Source: Vibrio palustris
GTDB lineage: Bacteria; Pseudomonadota; Gammaproteobacteria; Enterobacterales; Vibrionaceae
Assembly (NCBI RefSeq): GCF_024346995.1
Contig: NZ_AP024887.1
Span: forward strand, 2,480,001-2,544,000
DNA length: 64,000 nucleotides
Direction: 5' to 3'
The position numbers and the translations under genes are program-made. Below, one piece after another: positions 46,951 to 56,479 of this stretch (position 1 is its first letter; the number at the start of each line of letters is the position of its first letter). The notes beneath the pieces are model-generated. The model was not told the origin of the DNA. It ran no database searches and worked only from the letters and a program-made list of their open reading frames with translations.

Positions 46951-48759
46951 TTATTCATCTATTGATTTGATACGAGCTAAAAGTTGCCTTTCGTCTAAGC
47001 CTTCATCCAGAAGAGATAAAATACGCCCTTTAATAGATCTAGGATGTATTTTAACTCGATCGAGTCGGGATTGTAATTCCCTTTTTAGCAGTGGGTCTCC
47101 GACTTGATCCACTACTAGCTCTATCGTTTTAATAGTTTCTAAGTTGTACTCTTCACAACTGTTAGTATCTAAATCTTCTAATTGAACGGCTATCTTTTTT
47201 ATAATATTTGCCGCATGCTCTCCGATTGAACGCTGTAAAATAAATTGAGACTTTAATATGTCATGAATATTTGCTGCAAATGTATTTACATTGATATCAT
47301 TATGATTCCCTAATGAAAGTGTCTTTTTATTTAGGATGTCAGATAAAATAAACGGAGAATGCGTAGCTAACACCACCTGAGGTTGTACTCTATTATTTTC
47401 GAACACTTTAATAAGTGTATTTATTAATAAGCGTTGCCACTCTGGGTGAAACGTGTGTTCAACTTCGTCAAAAATCACAATAGGCTGAATATTAGTAAAA
47501 TAGTCGAGTTTCTCCTCAAGATTTCCAATGAAGTTGATGATATTCATTTCACCTGAACTCAAACCATCGATACAGACAGAGGAGAAAATATTATCACCGC
47601 TGATCTCGTAAGTTCCTAACTCTTCTAACTCATTTCCATCAACTAGGTGTTTAAGTAAATCAAGTTTTCCAGCCTGATTGAAGGGGATAATGATACAACC
47701 ACCATAAACTTCGGTTTCTTGAAAACAATCAGAAATGAGATCTAATTTATGTCTAGTTTGGCCTACATACTTATGAAACTCAATATAATGGCTTTGAAGG
47801 CCGAGATCTTCCAAAAAAGATTGAGCTTTATCTTGGGCATTTTTAATATTATCATTATTAATACCAAATCTAAGTATTGTAAATAATAATGAAATGTCAT
47901 CTTTGTGATATTTTAACTTAGTTCCATTAATTTGTTCTCTTTCAATGAATTTTGTAGCGAAAAGGAAAAAATAACAAATATAAAAGTAGTTAATGCTAAA
48001 CTTATCATCATCTAATATTTTTATCGTCTCCGTTTTGAGTTCTCTAAACCACTTATGTCTTATCGCATTGCCCCCAATCCCCATTGCAGATAAGTATGAA
48101 CTAACCTTATTTTTAATTTCCTCATATTGCAGTACATAACTTGCGTGAGAGTTCTTGAAAATCTGTTCAAATATGTCGTAATTACCAATACTTTCTTTAA
48201 AACTTGCGAATTGCTTTACATTGTTTGTGGTACTAGAATTTTTGAACTTATTATGTACGGGATCACCTCCAATACGATATAGGTTTCTTCCATCTATCTT
48301 TATATTTATTGGCCTGTGATTTTCATCTATTGGATTGTAATAAATGGCTTTTTTTTCTGTAAAATTAATGTTATTTGAAATTTCACCATTCTTAAATGTG
48401 TAATCATTGTTATTAGTTATCATAACGAGATCCGAGTCACACCCAGAGTTATACCGTTCAATGATCAGAAAACCTGAGGCATTGTTCCCGTCTGAGGGGA
48501 ACTCATTTAGACAAACTAAATGCGTAAGTACTTCTAAAACGTTAGATTTTCCTGAGCCGTTAGGCCCAACTATCGCACTAAAACCATCCAAACCTGAGAG
48601 CGGATTTTTGACAGGATCGCTTGAACCAAAGTCACTGGAGGTTACAGTGACACAGTGTTGGTCAATTTGGATGTTGTAGTCGAGTGTAAAGCGAATACCT
48701 TTGTTTTGAACATTTTTATACTGATCAATCCGAAGATAAATAAGTCGGTAGTCATTCAT
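46951..48759 (-). CDS. AAA/ABC-type ATPase, Septu PtuA-like
   Basis: 602 residues of the OLD/Rad50-like ATPase group. Walker A GPNGSGKSNVLE is at about residues 90-101. The ABC signature-like DGLSSGEMNIINFIG, Walker B VIFDEVEHTFHPEW, and the switch-like ATHSPFILSDI lie in the last third. An insertion of about 280 residues between Walker A and the signature replaces the coiled-coil region. It is first gene of the pair and in Septu forms a complex with PtuB. Strongly AT-rich. Alternatives are another two-gene ATPase-nuclease abortive-infection system. No reverse transcriptase lies nearby, so this is not a retron. Confidence 0.78.
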   Translation of the reverse strand: MNDYRLIYLRIDQYKNVQNKGIRFTLDYNIQIDQHCVTVTSSDFGSSDPVKNPLSGLDGFSAIVGPNGSGKSNVLEVLTHLVCLNEFPSDGNNASGFLIIERYNSGCDSDLVMITNNNDYTFKNGEISNNINFTEKKAIYYNPIDENHRPINIKIDGRNLYRIGGDPVHNKFKNSSTTNNVKQFASFKESIGNYDIFEQIFKNSHASYVLQYEEIKNKVSSYLSAMGIGGNAIRHKWFRELKTETIKILDDDKFSINYFYICYFFLFATKFIEREQINGTKLKYHKDDISLLFTILRFGINNDNIKNAQDKAQSFLEDLGLQSHYIEFHKYVGQTRHKLDLISDCFQETEVYGGCIIIPFNQAGKLDLLKHLVDGNELEELGTYEISGDNIFSSVCIDGLSSGEMNIINFIGNLEEKLDYFTNIQPIVIFDEVEHTFHPEWQRLLINTLIKVFENNRVQPQVVLATHSPFILSDILNKKTLSLGNHNDINVNTFAANIHDILKSQFILQRSIGEHAANIIKKIAVQLEDLDTNSCEEYNLETIKTIELVVDQVGDPLLKRELQSRLDRVKIHPRSIKGRILSLLDEGLDERQLLARIKSIDE

Positions 48760-49185
48760 GTGAATTTTATTATTTATAGAGGTTAAGCCAATAAGGTAAT
48801 ATAACCAAATTTTTGTTTGTAGCCCAACAAAACAAATACCGTTGACAGACTATCAGCTCTACTACAGTGGGTAAAGAAGCACAAATATAGTTCAAATAGT
48901 GACTACTTGTCATTGCGCAATGTTGGCTCTCAAGCCCACCATCACTACATAATTTTAGGCATGACAAATCAACATGAACAGCCTATGAATGAGTCCCAAC
49001 TCTAAACGACTTTGGGGCACAAATAAGTCAGCTAAGATCAAGCTGAATCGAAGATGGACAGATGAATCGCCACTGATTTCCTAGACGCCTTTTAGTTAGA
49101 TATGACCCACCTCAGGCCTCGTCCTTGTCCCCGAGATTAGGGTATACTACCCAACTAAGACATTAGGCGACCGGATTCCCCAACA
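48760..49185. other. Intergenic region upstream of the ATPase/HNH pair
   Basis: 426 bp, no supported gene. The left part (to about 48990) is AT-rich and must hold the promoter of the defence pair. From about 49000 the base composition returns to that of the backbone, which may mark the edge of the transferred piece. A small frame on the minus strand (48770-48967) has no protein-like character. Confidence 0.4.
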
Positions 49186-49977
49186 GTGAAGCTGACGCAT
49201 TTCAAACACCGAACCCGCTGCGGCCCTGACTATCGGCATGGCGAACCTGCGACGTTCAAAGACATCCAACGCACCTTTGCCATGGGTAACCTGCGGGTTG
49301 GCCGTTGGGTGACACAAGAAGAAAAGGCGCTTGCGGCTAATCTTATCTACGACTCGTTGGCCGATCTCGCCTATCTGCTCGCTCTTCCGCCGCACGCCAT
49401 AGGCCTGCGCGGCACATTAAACTTAGCCTTTGGCACTGGTGGACGTCAGGGCGTGCAAGCACATTATGATCCCCGCCAGCGTGAGTTAGCTTTAGCCAAG
49501 AATGCTGGCGCAGGCGCACTGGCGCATGAATTCTGGCACGCCTTCGATCATTACATTGCGGATAAAGCCTTTAACCTCGACACGTCAGTGCAGCCGACCT
49601 TACGTCCCCGATTTGCCAGTGACTGCTGGCTTGAGAACTGTACACCGATAAAGCATCCGCTGAATGAGCGACTGATGGCCCTATTCGCGATCACTTTATT
49701 GAGCGACGACACCCTCGACAAGCATGATTATGTGGCTCGTAGTGTCCGAGCCGATCAGGCGTTAGCCCAGCGGTACTTTTCCACGCCCACAGAGATGATG
49801 GCGCGGGCGTTTGAGGCGGCGATCGAGTCGTGTGCACAGATTGACAATGCTTATCTAGTGGCTGGAACCATGCGCCAGGATGTGCAGCCAGTTTACCCCG
49901 ATATCACGCATCGCCAGGGGATTTATCAGGCGGTACTCGCCTATTTTTCACCGCTCGGGAATGCGCTCAGTCGTTAA
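49186..49977 (+). CDS. CLCA_X-type putative zincin metallopeptidase
   Basis: 263 residues. HEFWHAFDHYI (about residue 119) is an HExxH-like zincin motif written H-E-F-W-H. Together with the N-terminal GPDYRHGE...FKDIQRTF and VGRWVT pattern it matches the CLCA_X-type hypothetical proteins of marine gammaproteobacteria. There is no signal peptide. GTG 49186 is the chosen start; no clear ribosome site is seen. Its substrate is unknown and a peptidase function is inferred only from the motif. Confidence 0.65.
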   Translation: MKLTHFKHRTRCGPDYRHGEPATFKDIQRTFAMGNLRVGRWVTQEEKALAANLIYDSLADLAYLLALPPHAIGLRGTLNLAFGTGGRQGVQAHYDPRQRELALAKNAGAGALAHEFWHAFDHYIADKAFNLDTSVQPTLRPRFASDCWLENCTPIKHPLNERLMALFAITLLSDDTLDKHDYVARSVRADQALAQRYFSTPTEMMARAFEAAIESCAQIDNAYLVAGTMRQDVQPVYPDITHRQGIYQAVLAYFSPLGNALSR

Positions 49978-50155
49978 GCGCTCAGCAAAGGCTCTAGAAC
50001 ATTGTATCAGTCCTAAAGCCACACACGAGGTGACAAAAACGTCGGCAAGGTCGTCATCTCTGGATTGAGTCACTGACTGTCCAAATAACTCAATTAAACG
50101 CAACGTCTAACGCATTTAGTACGACCTTTAAAATCTCTCAAGTTTGGATCTCCCT

Positions 50156-51367
50156 ATGAATAATTCACGTCGTATCACTGAGAAAAACACACTGTATTTG
50201 CTACTATTTATTTTGTTTATTGCACTTAATTTACGCGGCCCAGTAACAGGATTACCGCCGCTATTGGAGAGCATTAGTCGCGACTTACAACTGTCGAGTA
50301 CCCAATCCGGCTTATTAACCAGCATTCCGTTATTAGCCTTTGCGGTGTTTGCACCTGTGGCGTCGTGGCTGACTCGATATTTTCATATTGAGCGTCTTCT
50401 CGCTTCTGGCGTCGGTTTAATCGCTTTTGGCATGGCCATTCGCTCTGTGGGTAATATCAGCGTTCTGTATCTCGGTGCGATATTTATCGGTGCTGGTATC
50501 GCGATTGGCAATGTTTTATTACCTAGTTTGCTTAAGCGTGAATATCCTCAGCACATCGTCCAGTTGACGGCCCTATATGTACTAATGATGAGTGTTGGCG
50601 GCTTTGTTATGTCCAGTGTTGCGGTCCCTTTAAGTCAATGGCTAGAACGCGGCAGTGTCGCACTGCCTATGAGCGGATGGGCTTTCGCCCTCGCCTGTCA
50701 GGCCATGATGATCCTATTCCCTTTGGTTATTTGGTTTACTGGAAAATTCACTCCGCACACTCAGCCTCCACGCAACGCCGTCGAGCCTAACGTCAATGTT
50801 TGGCGCTCACGAACGGCATGGCAGGTTGCTGGGTTTCTCGCGGTCAATTCTCTGTTTAATTATATTGTTATCGCTTGGATACCATCGATTTTAATTGCTT
50901 TTGGCTATAGCGACACCACCGCTGGGCTATATCAAGGCTATATGCAATTAGCAGGTGCATTACCCTCGTTGATACTCACGCCCTTCATAAACCGTTTAGG
51001 GAGTCATCGTCGACTGTGTCTAATCGCCACCAGCTTAACGTGGTTAAGTATATTGGGATTACTTTTCCTGCCAAGCTGGTCAGGTGTATGGGCTATCTTA
51101 TTTGGTTTTGGGATCTGCATGGGTTTTATTATGGGATTATCTTTTGTGGCACTACGAACGACGAGTACTCGACAAGCGGCTGCATTATCAGGGATGGCAC
51201 AACTTATTGGTTACACTTTAGCGGCGCTAGGTCCCGTTATGATCGGTGCATTACATGATTGGCAACATTCATGGACGGGCGCATTACTTGCACTATTAGT
51301 GATTGGTTTTATATGGATCTTATTGGGTTGGTTTGCCAGTCCCAAACCTATGCACGTCGACAAATAA
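50156..51367 (+). CDS. CynX/NimT family MFS transporter
   Basis: About 403 residues from ATG 50156 (a TTG four codons earlier is less likely). It has 12 hydrophobic segments with N-terminal LNLRGPVTGLPPLL and GIAIGNVLLPSLLK, typical of the CynX/YeaN branch of the major facilitator family (cyanate, 2-nitroimidazole or other small-anion permeases). The substrate is not known. The LysR gene follows 190 bp downstream on the same strand. Confidence 0.82.
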   Translation: MNNSRRITEKNTLYLLLFILFIALNLRGPVTGLPPLLESISRDLQLSSTQSGLLTSIPLLAFAVFAPVASWLTRYFHIERLLASGVGLIAFGMAIRSVGNISVLYLGAIFIGAGIAIGNVLLPSLLKREYPQHIVQLTALYVLMMSVGGFVMSSVAVPLSQWLERGSVALPMSGWAFALACQAMMILFPLVIWFTGKFTPHTQPPRNAVEPNVNVWRSRTAWQVAGFLAVNSLFNYIVIAWIPSILIAFGYSDTTAGLYQGYMQLAGALPSLILTPFINRLGSHRRLCLIATSLTWLSILGLLFLPSWSGVWAILFGFGICMGFIMGLSFVALRTTSTRQAAALSGMAQLIGYTLAALGPVMIGALHDWQHSWTGALLALLVIGFIWILLGWFASPKPMHVDK

Positions 51368-51557
51368 CGGCTTACTCGCGTTTGCGCGAGTGGCGTTAAA
51401 TGGGATGGGCACAGCGACAGCATGGACGCACGGCAAAGGGCAATCACGCTCTAAGTGGATAAGCTCATGGTGATGTGAGTATCCCTTTAAGCCGAACGCT
51501 TCCTTTTCTTAGATGATCACGTAAAATCTTTCTATTCCCAATATTCAAGGATGACAT

Positions 51558-52418
51558 ATGTTACTCGAAGGCATAGAAACGCTCATGGTGCTGGCAGAAG
51601 CTAAAACAATGAGTAAAACAGGCAGCATGCTATATATCAGCCAATCAGCGGTCAGTAAACGTATTCGCCACTTAGAAAAAAAACTGGGGAAAAAACTGAT
51701 CGAGCCGCAGGGAAGGTATGTCCGCCTTACGCCAGAGGCAAACACCCTGCTGGATAATATAGGCCCGACCTTCAATGAGCTACGAGGGAAAATCTACGAA
51801 CAGAGTCTCTCAACGCCTAATGACATCCCGATTAAGATAGACTGCTCTGAAACGTTAATTTCTGGATATTTCAGTACGTTGTTGTCCACCGCGATTCAGA
51901 AAGATAGTCGCATTATTCTCTCGACGAATCACACACCAAGAATCATTGAAAATGTCGTTTCTGGTAAAGCAACTATGGGATTATGTGCGGGTTATTTACC
52001 GGCACATACAGGATTGCTCACCTTTCATTTATTTGATGAGCCCTTTTATATTTTAAGCCAAGCACCGTTAACAGATCTGCCGTCCCACGTTATTACCACG
52101 GATTTAAGTAACTCAGCGAATGCCTATCAGGCCGTGATTCTCAATCAACTGCAAATAACATCAGCCATGCAGTTAGACTCGTATACCGCCGCCGCCCATT
52201 TAGCGTTAAGTGGTGCGACGCCGGCCTTAATCCCTTTATCGATCATTAATGCGTTAAATATTGCCCCCCAGCACCTACACTATTTTACCGAGCTCAATGA
52301 ACTCACTCGCCCAGTGCACATTTGTGTACGGCAAAATAATTACAACTTACCGCGTGTTAAAACGCTGATTGAGGAGTTTTACGCCTACCATGATCCAAAT
52401 GCTTTTTTACCTTCTTAA
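51558..52418 (+). CDS. LysR-family transcriptional regulator
   Basis: 286 residues. The N-terminal winged helix-turn-helix (about 3-62) has TMSKTGSMLYISQSAVSKRI, and residues about 88-280 form the periplasmic-binding-like effector domain. ATG 51558 has AAGGA upstream. It converges with the asparaginase gene (40 bp between stops). It probably controls the asparaginase-RidA-PLP enzyme operon or the preceding transporter; the effector is unknown. Confidence 0.85.
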   Translation: MLLEGIETLMVLAEAKTMSKTGSMLYISQSAVSKRIRHLEKKLGKKLIEPQGRYVRLTPEANTLLDNIGPTFNELRGKIYEQSLSTPNDIPIKIDCSETLISGYFSTLLSTAIQKDSRIILSTNHTPRIIENVVSGKATMGLCAGYLPAHTGLLTFHLFDEPFYILSQAPLTDLPSHVITTDLSNSANAYQAVILNQLQITSAMQLDSYTAAAHLALSGATPALIPLSIINALNIAPQHLHYFTELNELTRPVHICVRQNNYNLPRVKTLIEEFYAYHDPNAFLPS

Positions 52419-52457
52419 TCGATATCAATGCATGCCAGTCATTGTTGGAATAATACG

Positions 52458-53432
52458 CTAAAAATAGTCAAAATACTGCTGCTGAGCTTGAGGCGAATCA
52501 ACGTCATTAGCGAGCAATAATTGTAGTAAAATCCTAGATTTATGTGGATTTAGACTGCGACAGGCAATAAAGTTTAACTCATCATCGTCCACTTCTAAGT
52601 TGCGATAGGCATGTCCAGTATTCAAGCGGGTAGAGCGTACTATGCTTTTACCTTGTGCCGCTAATGCTTGCAGTTCATCCATCAACCAACGCGGAGCATT
52701 ACCGTGCCCTACCCCCGCAATCACGACACCTTTTATGTTCTCATCACGCAAGACCAAGAGCGTCGATTTTTCCATATTCGCTGATACATAAATAATCGGC
52801 ACACTCGGCCAGAGGCCAGCACTTGGTAAAGTCAATTGCTCCGTGAACACGGGCGGCATCACCTGAGTAAAATAATCGACCCTCTTCGGTGTCACTCGCC
52901 CTAACTCACCCACCGGGTAACTAGCAAAGCCATCAATGCCATCGGTACGAGATTTATAGACAGTACGCCCTTGCAAAATTCGATCACCAGAAATCGCGAT
53001 AATACCTTGAGACTGTGGATGAGCAGCGACTTGTATTGCATTCGCTAACGCCCTTTCGCCATCCGAGCCAAGGGTATTGGCGGTACGCATTGCGCCCACC
53101 AACACAATGGGACACGTTGGCTGCAAGGTTAGCTCTAATAAAAAAGCGGATTCCTCCAGCGTATCCGTACCATGAGAGACCACGATTCCATCAGCCGCAT
53201 TATTCATGGATATCTCTCGAATACGTGTCAATAAAACATCCCAAATATGATCATCGACATCTTGTGAACTGACCGACGCGAGCGTTTCACAACTCACACT
53301 GACCGTGGCATTCACGGCGATTAAATCCGCCACATCCACGCCACCGGACTGATACGTCGATGACTGCTCACTATCGGTGTTACTGGTAATTGTACCGCCA
53401 GTCGACAGTACAATAATATGTTGCTTAGGCAT
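52458..53432 (-). CDS. L-asparaginase-type amidohydrolase
   Basis: 324 residues with both catalytic threonine motifs: VLSTGGTITS (Thr near residue 13) and SHGTDTLEESAF (Thr-Asp), and VGAMR. It hydrolyses L-asparagine (and perhaps glutamine) to the acid and ammonia. There is no signal peptide, so it is cytoplasmic, unlike E. coli AnsB, although the sequence is of the type II/AnsB-like length. ATG 53432 has GAGGAG upstream. It is the third gene of a minus-strand set with RidA and a PLP enzyme. Confidence 0.88.
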   Translation of the reverse strand: MPKQHIIVLSTGGTITSNTDSEQSSTYQSGGVDVADLIAVNATVSVSCETLASVSSQDVDDHIWDVLLTRIREISMNNAADGIVVSHGTDTLEESAFLLELTLQPTCPIVLVGAMRTANTLGSDGERALANAIQVAAHPQSQGIIAISGDRILQGRTVYKSRTDGIDGFASYPVGELGRVTPKRVDYFTQVMPPVFTEQLTLPSAGLWPSVPIIYVSANMEKSTLLVLRDENIKGVVIAGVGHGNAPRWLMDELQALAAQGKSIVRSTRLNTGHAYRNLEVDDDELNFIACRSLNPHKSRILLQLLLANDVDSPQAQQQYFDYF

Positions 53433-53499
53433 GTGTTCTCCTCACCGCCAAATTGTTATAAATCATTGCCCATCAAGGCGTCATGCTTAATAAAACTAT

Positions 53500-53883
53500 T
53501 CAATCACATGCAGCAATACAATCGATCTCAATTGTGACGCCAAAATGCAGATCGCGCGTTGGGACAATAGTGCGCACAGGCTTATGTACGACGAAATATT
53601 CACCGCAAATTTGGTTAACTTCATCCCATAGCTCAACACTTGAGATATATACCACCAGCTTAATAACCTGATTCAGGTCAGTATTCGCTTCAGCCAAGAT
53701 AAGTTTCAGATTATCAAACACACGTCGCGCTTGAGCTTGAATTGTTCCCGTTACTTTCTTGCCCGAATCCGGGTCAATCGGTAACTGCCCAGATACGTAG
53801 AGCAGTCCTTGGTGTTTAATCGCTTGGCTGTAGTGGCCTGCAGGCTTGAGTGCATTATTTGTTTGTATATATTCCATTGTCAT
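53500..53883 (-). CDS. RidA-family enamine/imine deaminase
   Basis: 127 residues with the YjgF/YER057c/UK114 fold: LYVSGQLPIDPDSGK, VVKLVVYISS-like core (VIKLVVYISSVELW) and C-terminal GVTIEIDCIA. RidA proteins hydrolyse reactive enamines released by PLP dehydratases. Here it sits directly after a PLP enzyme gene (8 bp gap), a context that fits that role. The start is ATG 53883, or ATG 53877 two codons in. Confidence 0.88.
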   Translation of the reverse strand: MTMEYIQTNNALKPAGHYSQAIKHQGLLYVSGQLPIDPDSGKKVTGTIQAQARRVFDNLKLILAEANTDLNQVIKLVVYISSVELWDEVNQICGEYFVVHKPVRTIVPTRDLHFGVTIEIDCIAACD

Positions 53884-53891
53884 CAGTCAGC

Positions 53892-55019
53892 CTATTGATT
53901 ATCGGTCAGCAAAGTTTGAATAGTATTGGTTGATTTCAACCCATTTCCGGTTACCACGCCAACTGTCACCTGTCCTGCGGTAATCTCATGGCGCTCAATC
54001 AGCGTCTGAATACCTGCAAATGCGGTTGCAGACGTCGGTTCAATAAAGAAGCCTTGTTTCCCCATGGTATGTAACGCACTGGCGATCTGCTCTTCATTAA
54101 CACTCACGAACCCACCTTGAGATTCACGTACAAAGTGAATAATTTCATTGATTCTAGATGAGCGTTGAATTTTAATGCCCTCAGCCAAAGTCTTCGTCGA
54201 GGTAATTTCGATATCTTCATGATTAAATTGCTGCACAAAAGGCTGAATACCTTCCGTTTGAATACCAAATAAACGTGGTATTTTATCAATCTCACCACTT
54301 CTCAATAACTCTTGGAAACCTAAATAAGCCCCCGCTAACAAACTGCCATTACCGGCTGGTGCAATAAAGTTATCGGGCGCTTGATAACCGCACTGCTCCC
54401 AAAGCTCATACGCTATCGATTTGACTCCTTCAATAAACAAGGGATGCCAATTATGACCGACATAATAACTACTATGAGTCTGAATACTGTTCATGGCCGC
54501 ATTCGCCACATCTTCTCGAGATCCGGCAATCTCGATACATTGCGCTCCATAAAGCCGAGTCTGTACCGTTTTTCCCAAGGACGTACCAGCCGGCACAAAT
54601 ATATGACAATCAAAGTCTCCTTTAGCCGCATAACCGGCATATGCCGAGCCACCATTACCACTCGAATCTTCGGCAATCGAACGCACGCCTTGCTGGCTAA
54701 GATAGTTGACCACCATCGCAGCACCGCGATCTTTAAAAGACCCTGTCGGCATGAGCGAATCCATTTTTGCGAAAATATCAACATCGCCGATGCGTGCTGA
54801 TGCGAGCGGTGTAATGGTTTCATTAAAAGAAATAGTGATCGATTCTTTGCTCAGCGGATACGCCTTTGCGTAGCGCCACATCGTAAAGTCATTAGAAATA
54901 AGGTCAGCTTTGGTCAAACTAAAGTCGGACTTTACCCATAACGCCGCGCCACACTCACAACGAATTAAAAGCGGATTAGGCTCATATTCTTTGTCACAAT
55001 GCATACAGTTATATTTCAC
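53892..55019 (-). CDS. Threonine-synthase-like PLP enzyme
   Basis: 375 residues of the beta-family (fold type II) PLP enzymes. An N-terminal zinc-ribbon-like Cys set (CMHC and CECGA) is followed by PTGSFKDRGA, whose Lys binds PLP, then SSGNGGSAYAGYAAKG and the Gly-rich APAGNGSL. It resembles threonine synthase but is shorter than ThrC of the hom-thrB-thrC operon and has RidA and asparaginase as partners. A degradative ammonia-lyase or dehydratase role is more likely than biosynthesis; the substrate is unknown. The 55020-55172 region upstream holds its promoter. Confidence 0.78.
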   Translation of the reverse strand: MKYNCMHCDKEYEPNPLLIRCECGAALWVKSDFSLTKADLISNDFTMWRYAKAYPLSKESITISFNETITPLASARIGDVDIFAKMDSLMPTGSFKDRGAAMVVNYLSQQGVRSIAEDSSGNGGSAYAGYAAKGDFDCHIFVPAGTSLGKTVQTRLYGAQCIEIAGSREDVANAAMNSIQTHSSYYVGHNWHPLFIEGVKSIAYELWEQCGYQAPDNFIAPAGNGSLLAGAYLGFQELLRSGEIDKIPRLFGIQTEGIQPFVQQFNHEDIEITSTKTLAEGIKIQRSSRINEIIHFVRESQGGFVSVNEEQIASALHTMGKQGFFIEPTSATAFAGIQTLIERHEITAGQVTVGVVTGNGLKSTNTIQTLLTDNQ

Positions 55020-55170
55020 GTCTCACACCTGTTTAATCATTCGTCTTCACGCCAGCATACAAACTTCTGGTGTTTGCCCGTTAGAGAAACTCAGGTATAT
55101 GTTCTATTCCTAATTGGAATAGAACATATCAGACACATTGGCGAGGTAAGCACGCAACGCTAACCACAAA

Positions 55171-55197
55171 AAAACGAGCCCAAAGGCTCGTTTTTAT
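55171..55197 (-). terminator. Terminator of fabR-yijD
   Basis: 8-bp stem AACGAGCC / GGCTCGTT with a CAAA loop (55173-55192), flanked by A and T runs. It lies 28 bp after the yijD stop on the minus strand and can act both ways. Confidence 0.85.
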
Positions 55198-55220
55198 TTA
55201 GATAGGTAGTTCCACTTCAC

Positions 55221-55595
55221 TTACTTTTTATTTTTAGGGGTTAAAAATCCCAGTTTATAACCGACCCACAAGACAAGAGCGACCAAAATAATCAGGGAAA
55301 AGAAGTTGGAGCCGGCATCTGGGTATTGCGCTTTAATAAAGGCAGAGTGACCAAATGCGCCAACAAAGAAACATGCTAAACCAACCAAAGGAATGTCTTC
55401 AGCAATCGGGTGACGCAAGTATTCTTGATACAGCGCTTGCAGTGATAATACCAATGCAATCAGTGGAAAAATCGAAAATGACACCTGACTCATTGTCATC
55501 CAAGATAAAATGGCATCACCACTCATACCAGCAACCAGTGCCAAAACTAACGTTTTGCGTTCAGAGCATGGCATGCTCTCACTTTGCTTAGACAT
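55221..55595 (-). CDS. yijD: YijD family inner-membrane protein (DUF1422)
   Basis: 124 residues with four hydrophobic helices (about residues 15-32, 38-56, 68-86 and 97-116). Family similarity plus its place right after fabR (12 bp gap) identify it as YijD, as in E. coli. Function unknown. The transcript ends at a strong terminator, beyond which the accessory segment begins. Confidence 0.9.
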   Translation of the reverse strand: MSKQSESMPCSERKTLVLALVAGMSGDAILSWMTMSQVSFSIFPLIALVLSLQALYQEYLRHPIAEDIPLVGLACFFVGAFGHSAFIKAQYPDAGSNFFSLIILVALVLWVGYKLGFLTPKNKK

Positions 55596-55607
55596 TCACC
55601 TAGCCTC

Positions 55608-56231
55608 TTATTTGATCGTATGTAAGGTTTTACGTTGATGATGTGCCCCTTGGGCCATCATGCGCAACTGTTTAATTAAACGGAGCGCTAACTCCTCTCG
55701 TGCTTTTTTATTGAGATCTAATGCTTCAGCTCCCGAGTTAAACACTAAGGTAACCGATGCATCTGCTTGAGTTTTAGCATCATCACGAGTGATACCTGTA
55801 GCAATTAGGTACTCGGCTAACTCGGCAGAAAAATGTTGGATCTCACGAGCGACAGCAGCACGAAAATCGGCCGAGGTACCTGAGCGCTCACGTAATAATA
55901 AACGAAATATGTTAGGGCTATTATCAATAAATTCCATAAACGTGAGTACTGAGGTCCGAATCACACTCCCTTCACGCACTATCCTTTGCCGAGCTTGGCG
56001 CATTAACTGTCGTAACAATAAGCCACCTTCATCGACCATGGTTAAACCCAATTCATCCATATCTTTAAAATGTCGATAAAATGACGTCGGTGCGATACCG
56101 GCTTCACGTGCGACTTCACGCAAACTCAAATTCGAAAAACTTCGTTCAGCGCTCAACTGACTAAATGCCGCATCAATGACAGAGCGACGAGTTTTCTCTT
56201 TTTGCTGGGCTCGAATTCCAGTCGGTTTCAT
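55608..56231 (-). CDS. fabR: Fatty-acid biosynthesis repressor FabR
   Basis: About 207 residues of the TetR family. The helix-turn-helix [19 protein letters not shown] and the segments [13 protein letters not shown] and [20 protein letters not shown] are nearly those of E. coli FabR. It represses fabA/fabB-type unsaturated fatty acid genes, sensing the saturated/unsaturated acyl ratio. ATG 56231 has GAGGCGG 8 nt upstream; a TTG two codons earlier is rejected. Divergent from sthA. Confidence 0.93.
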   Translation of the reverse strand: MKPTGIRAQQKEKTRRSVIDAAFSQLSAERSFSNLSLREVAREAGIAPTSFYRHFKDMDELGLTMVDEGGLLLRQLMRQARQRIVREGSVIRTSVLTFMEFIDNSPNIFRLLLRERSGTSADFRAAVAREIQHFSAELAEYLIATGITRDDAKTQADASVTLVFNSGAEALDLNKKAREELALRLIKQLRMMAQGAHHQRKTLHTIK

Positions 56232-56479
56232 AAACAATGCCGCCTCTCTACAAAGAACTCTGATTCATACTATAACTTCCTTAGCGTATTTGTCTAAGTA
56301 ACTCGCGACATCTTCGAACGATAATGAAAAAAACGAGTCAAAAAACAACAACTGTCGTAGTATTTAAATACGGCGTATGATCTTTTACACTGTGCATACA
56401 CTTTTATTGTTACAAGTTTTATCAATGGCAAAAACATAATGATAATATGTTGTTAACAATCATAACAAAAGGAAATCCA

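Noticed and set aside
45635..48759. Retron Ec78-like system
   Set aside because: The PtuAB-like pair is present, but no reverse transcriptase or msr/msd region is seen on either side.
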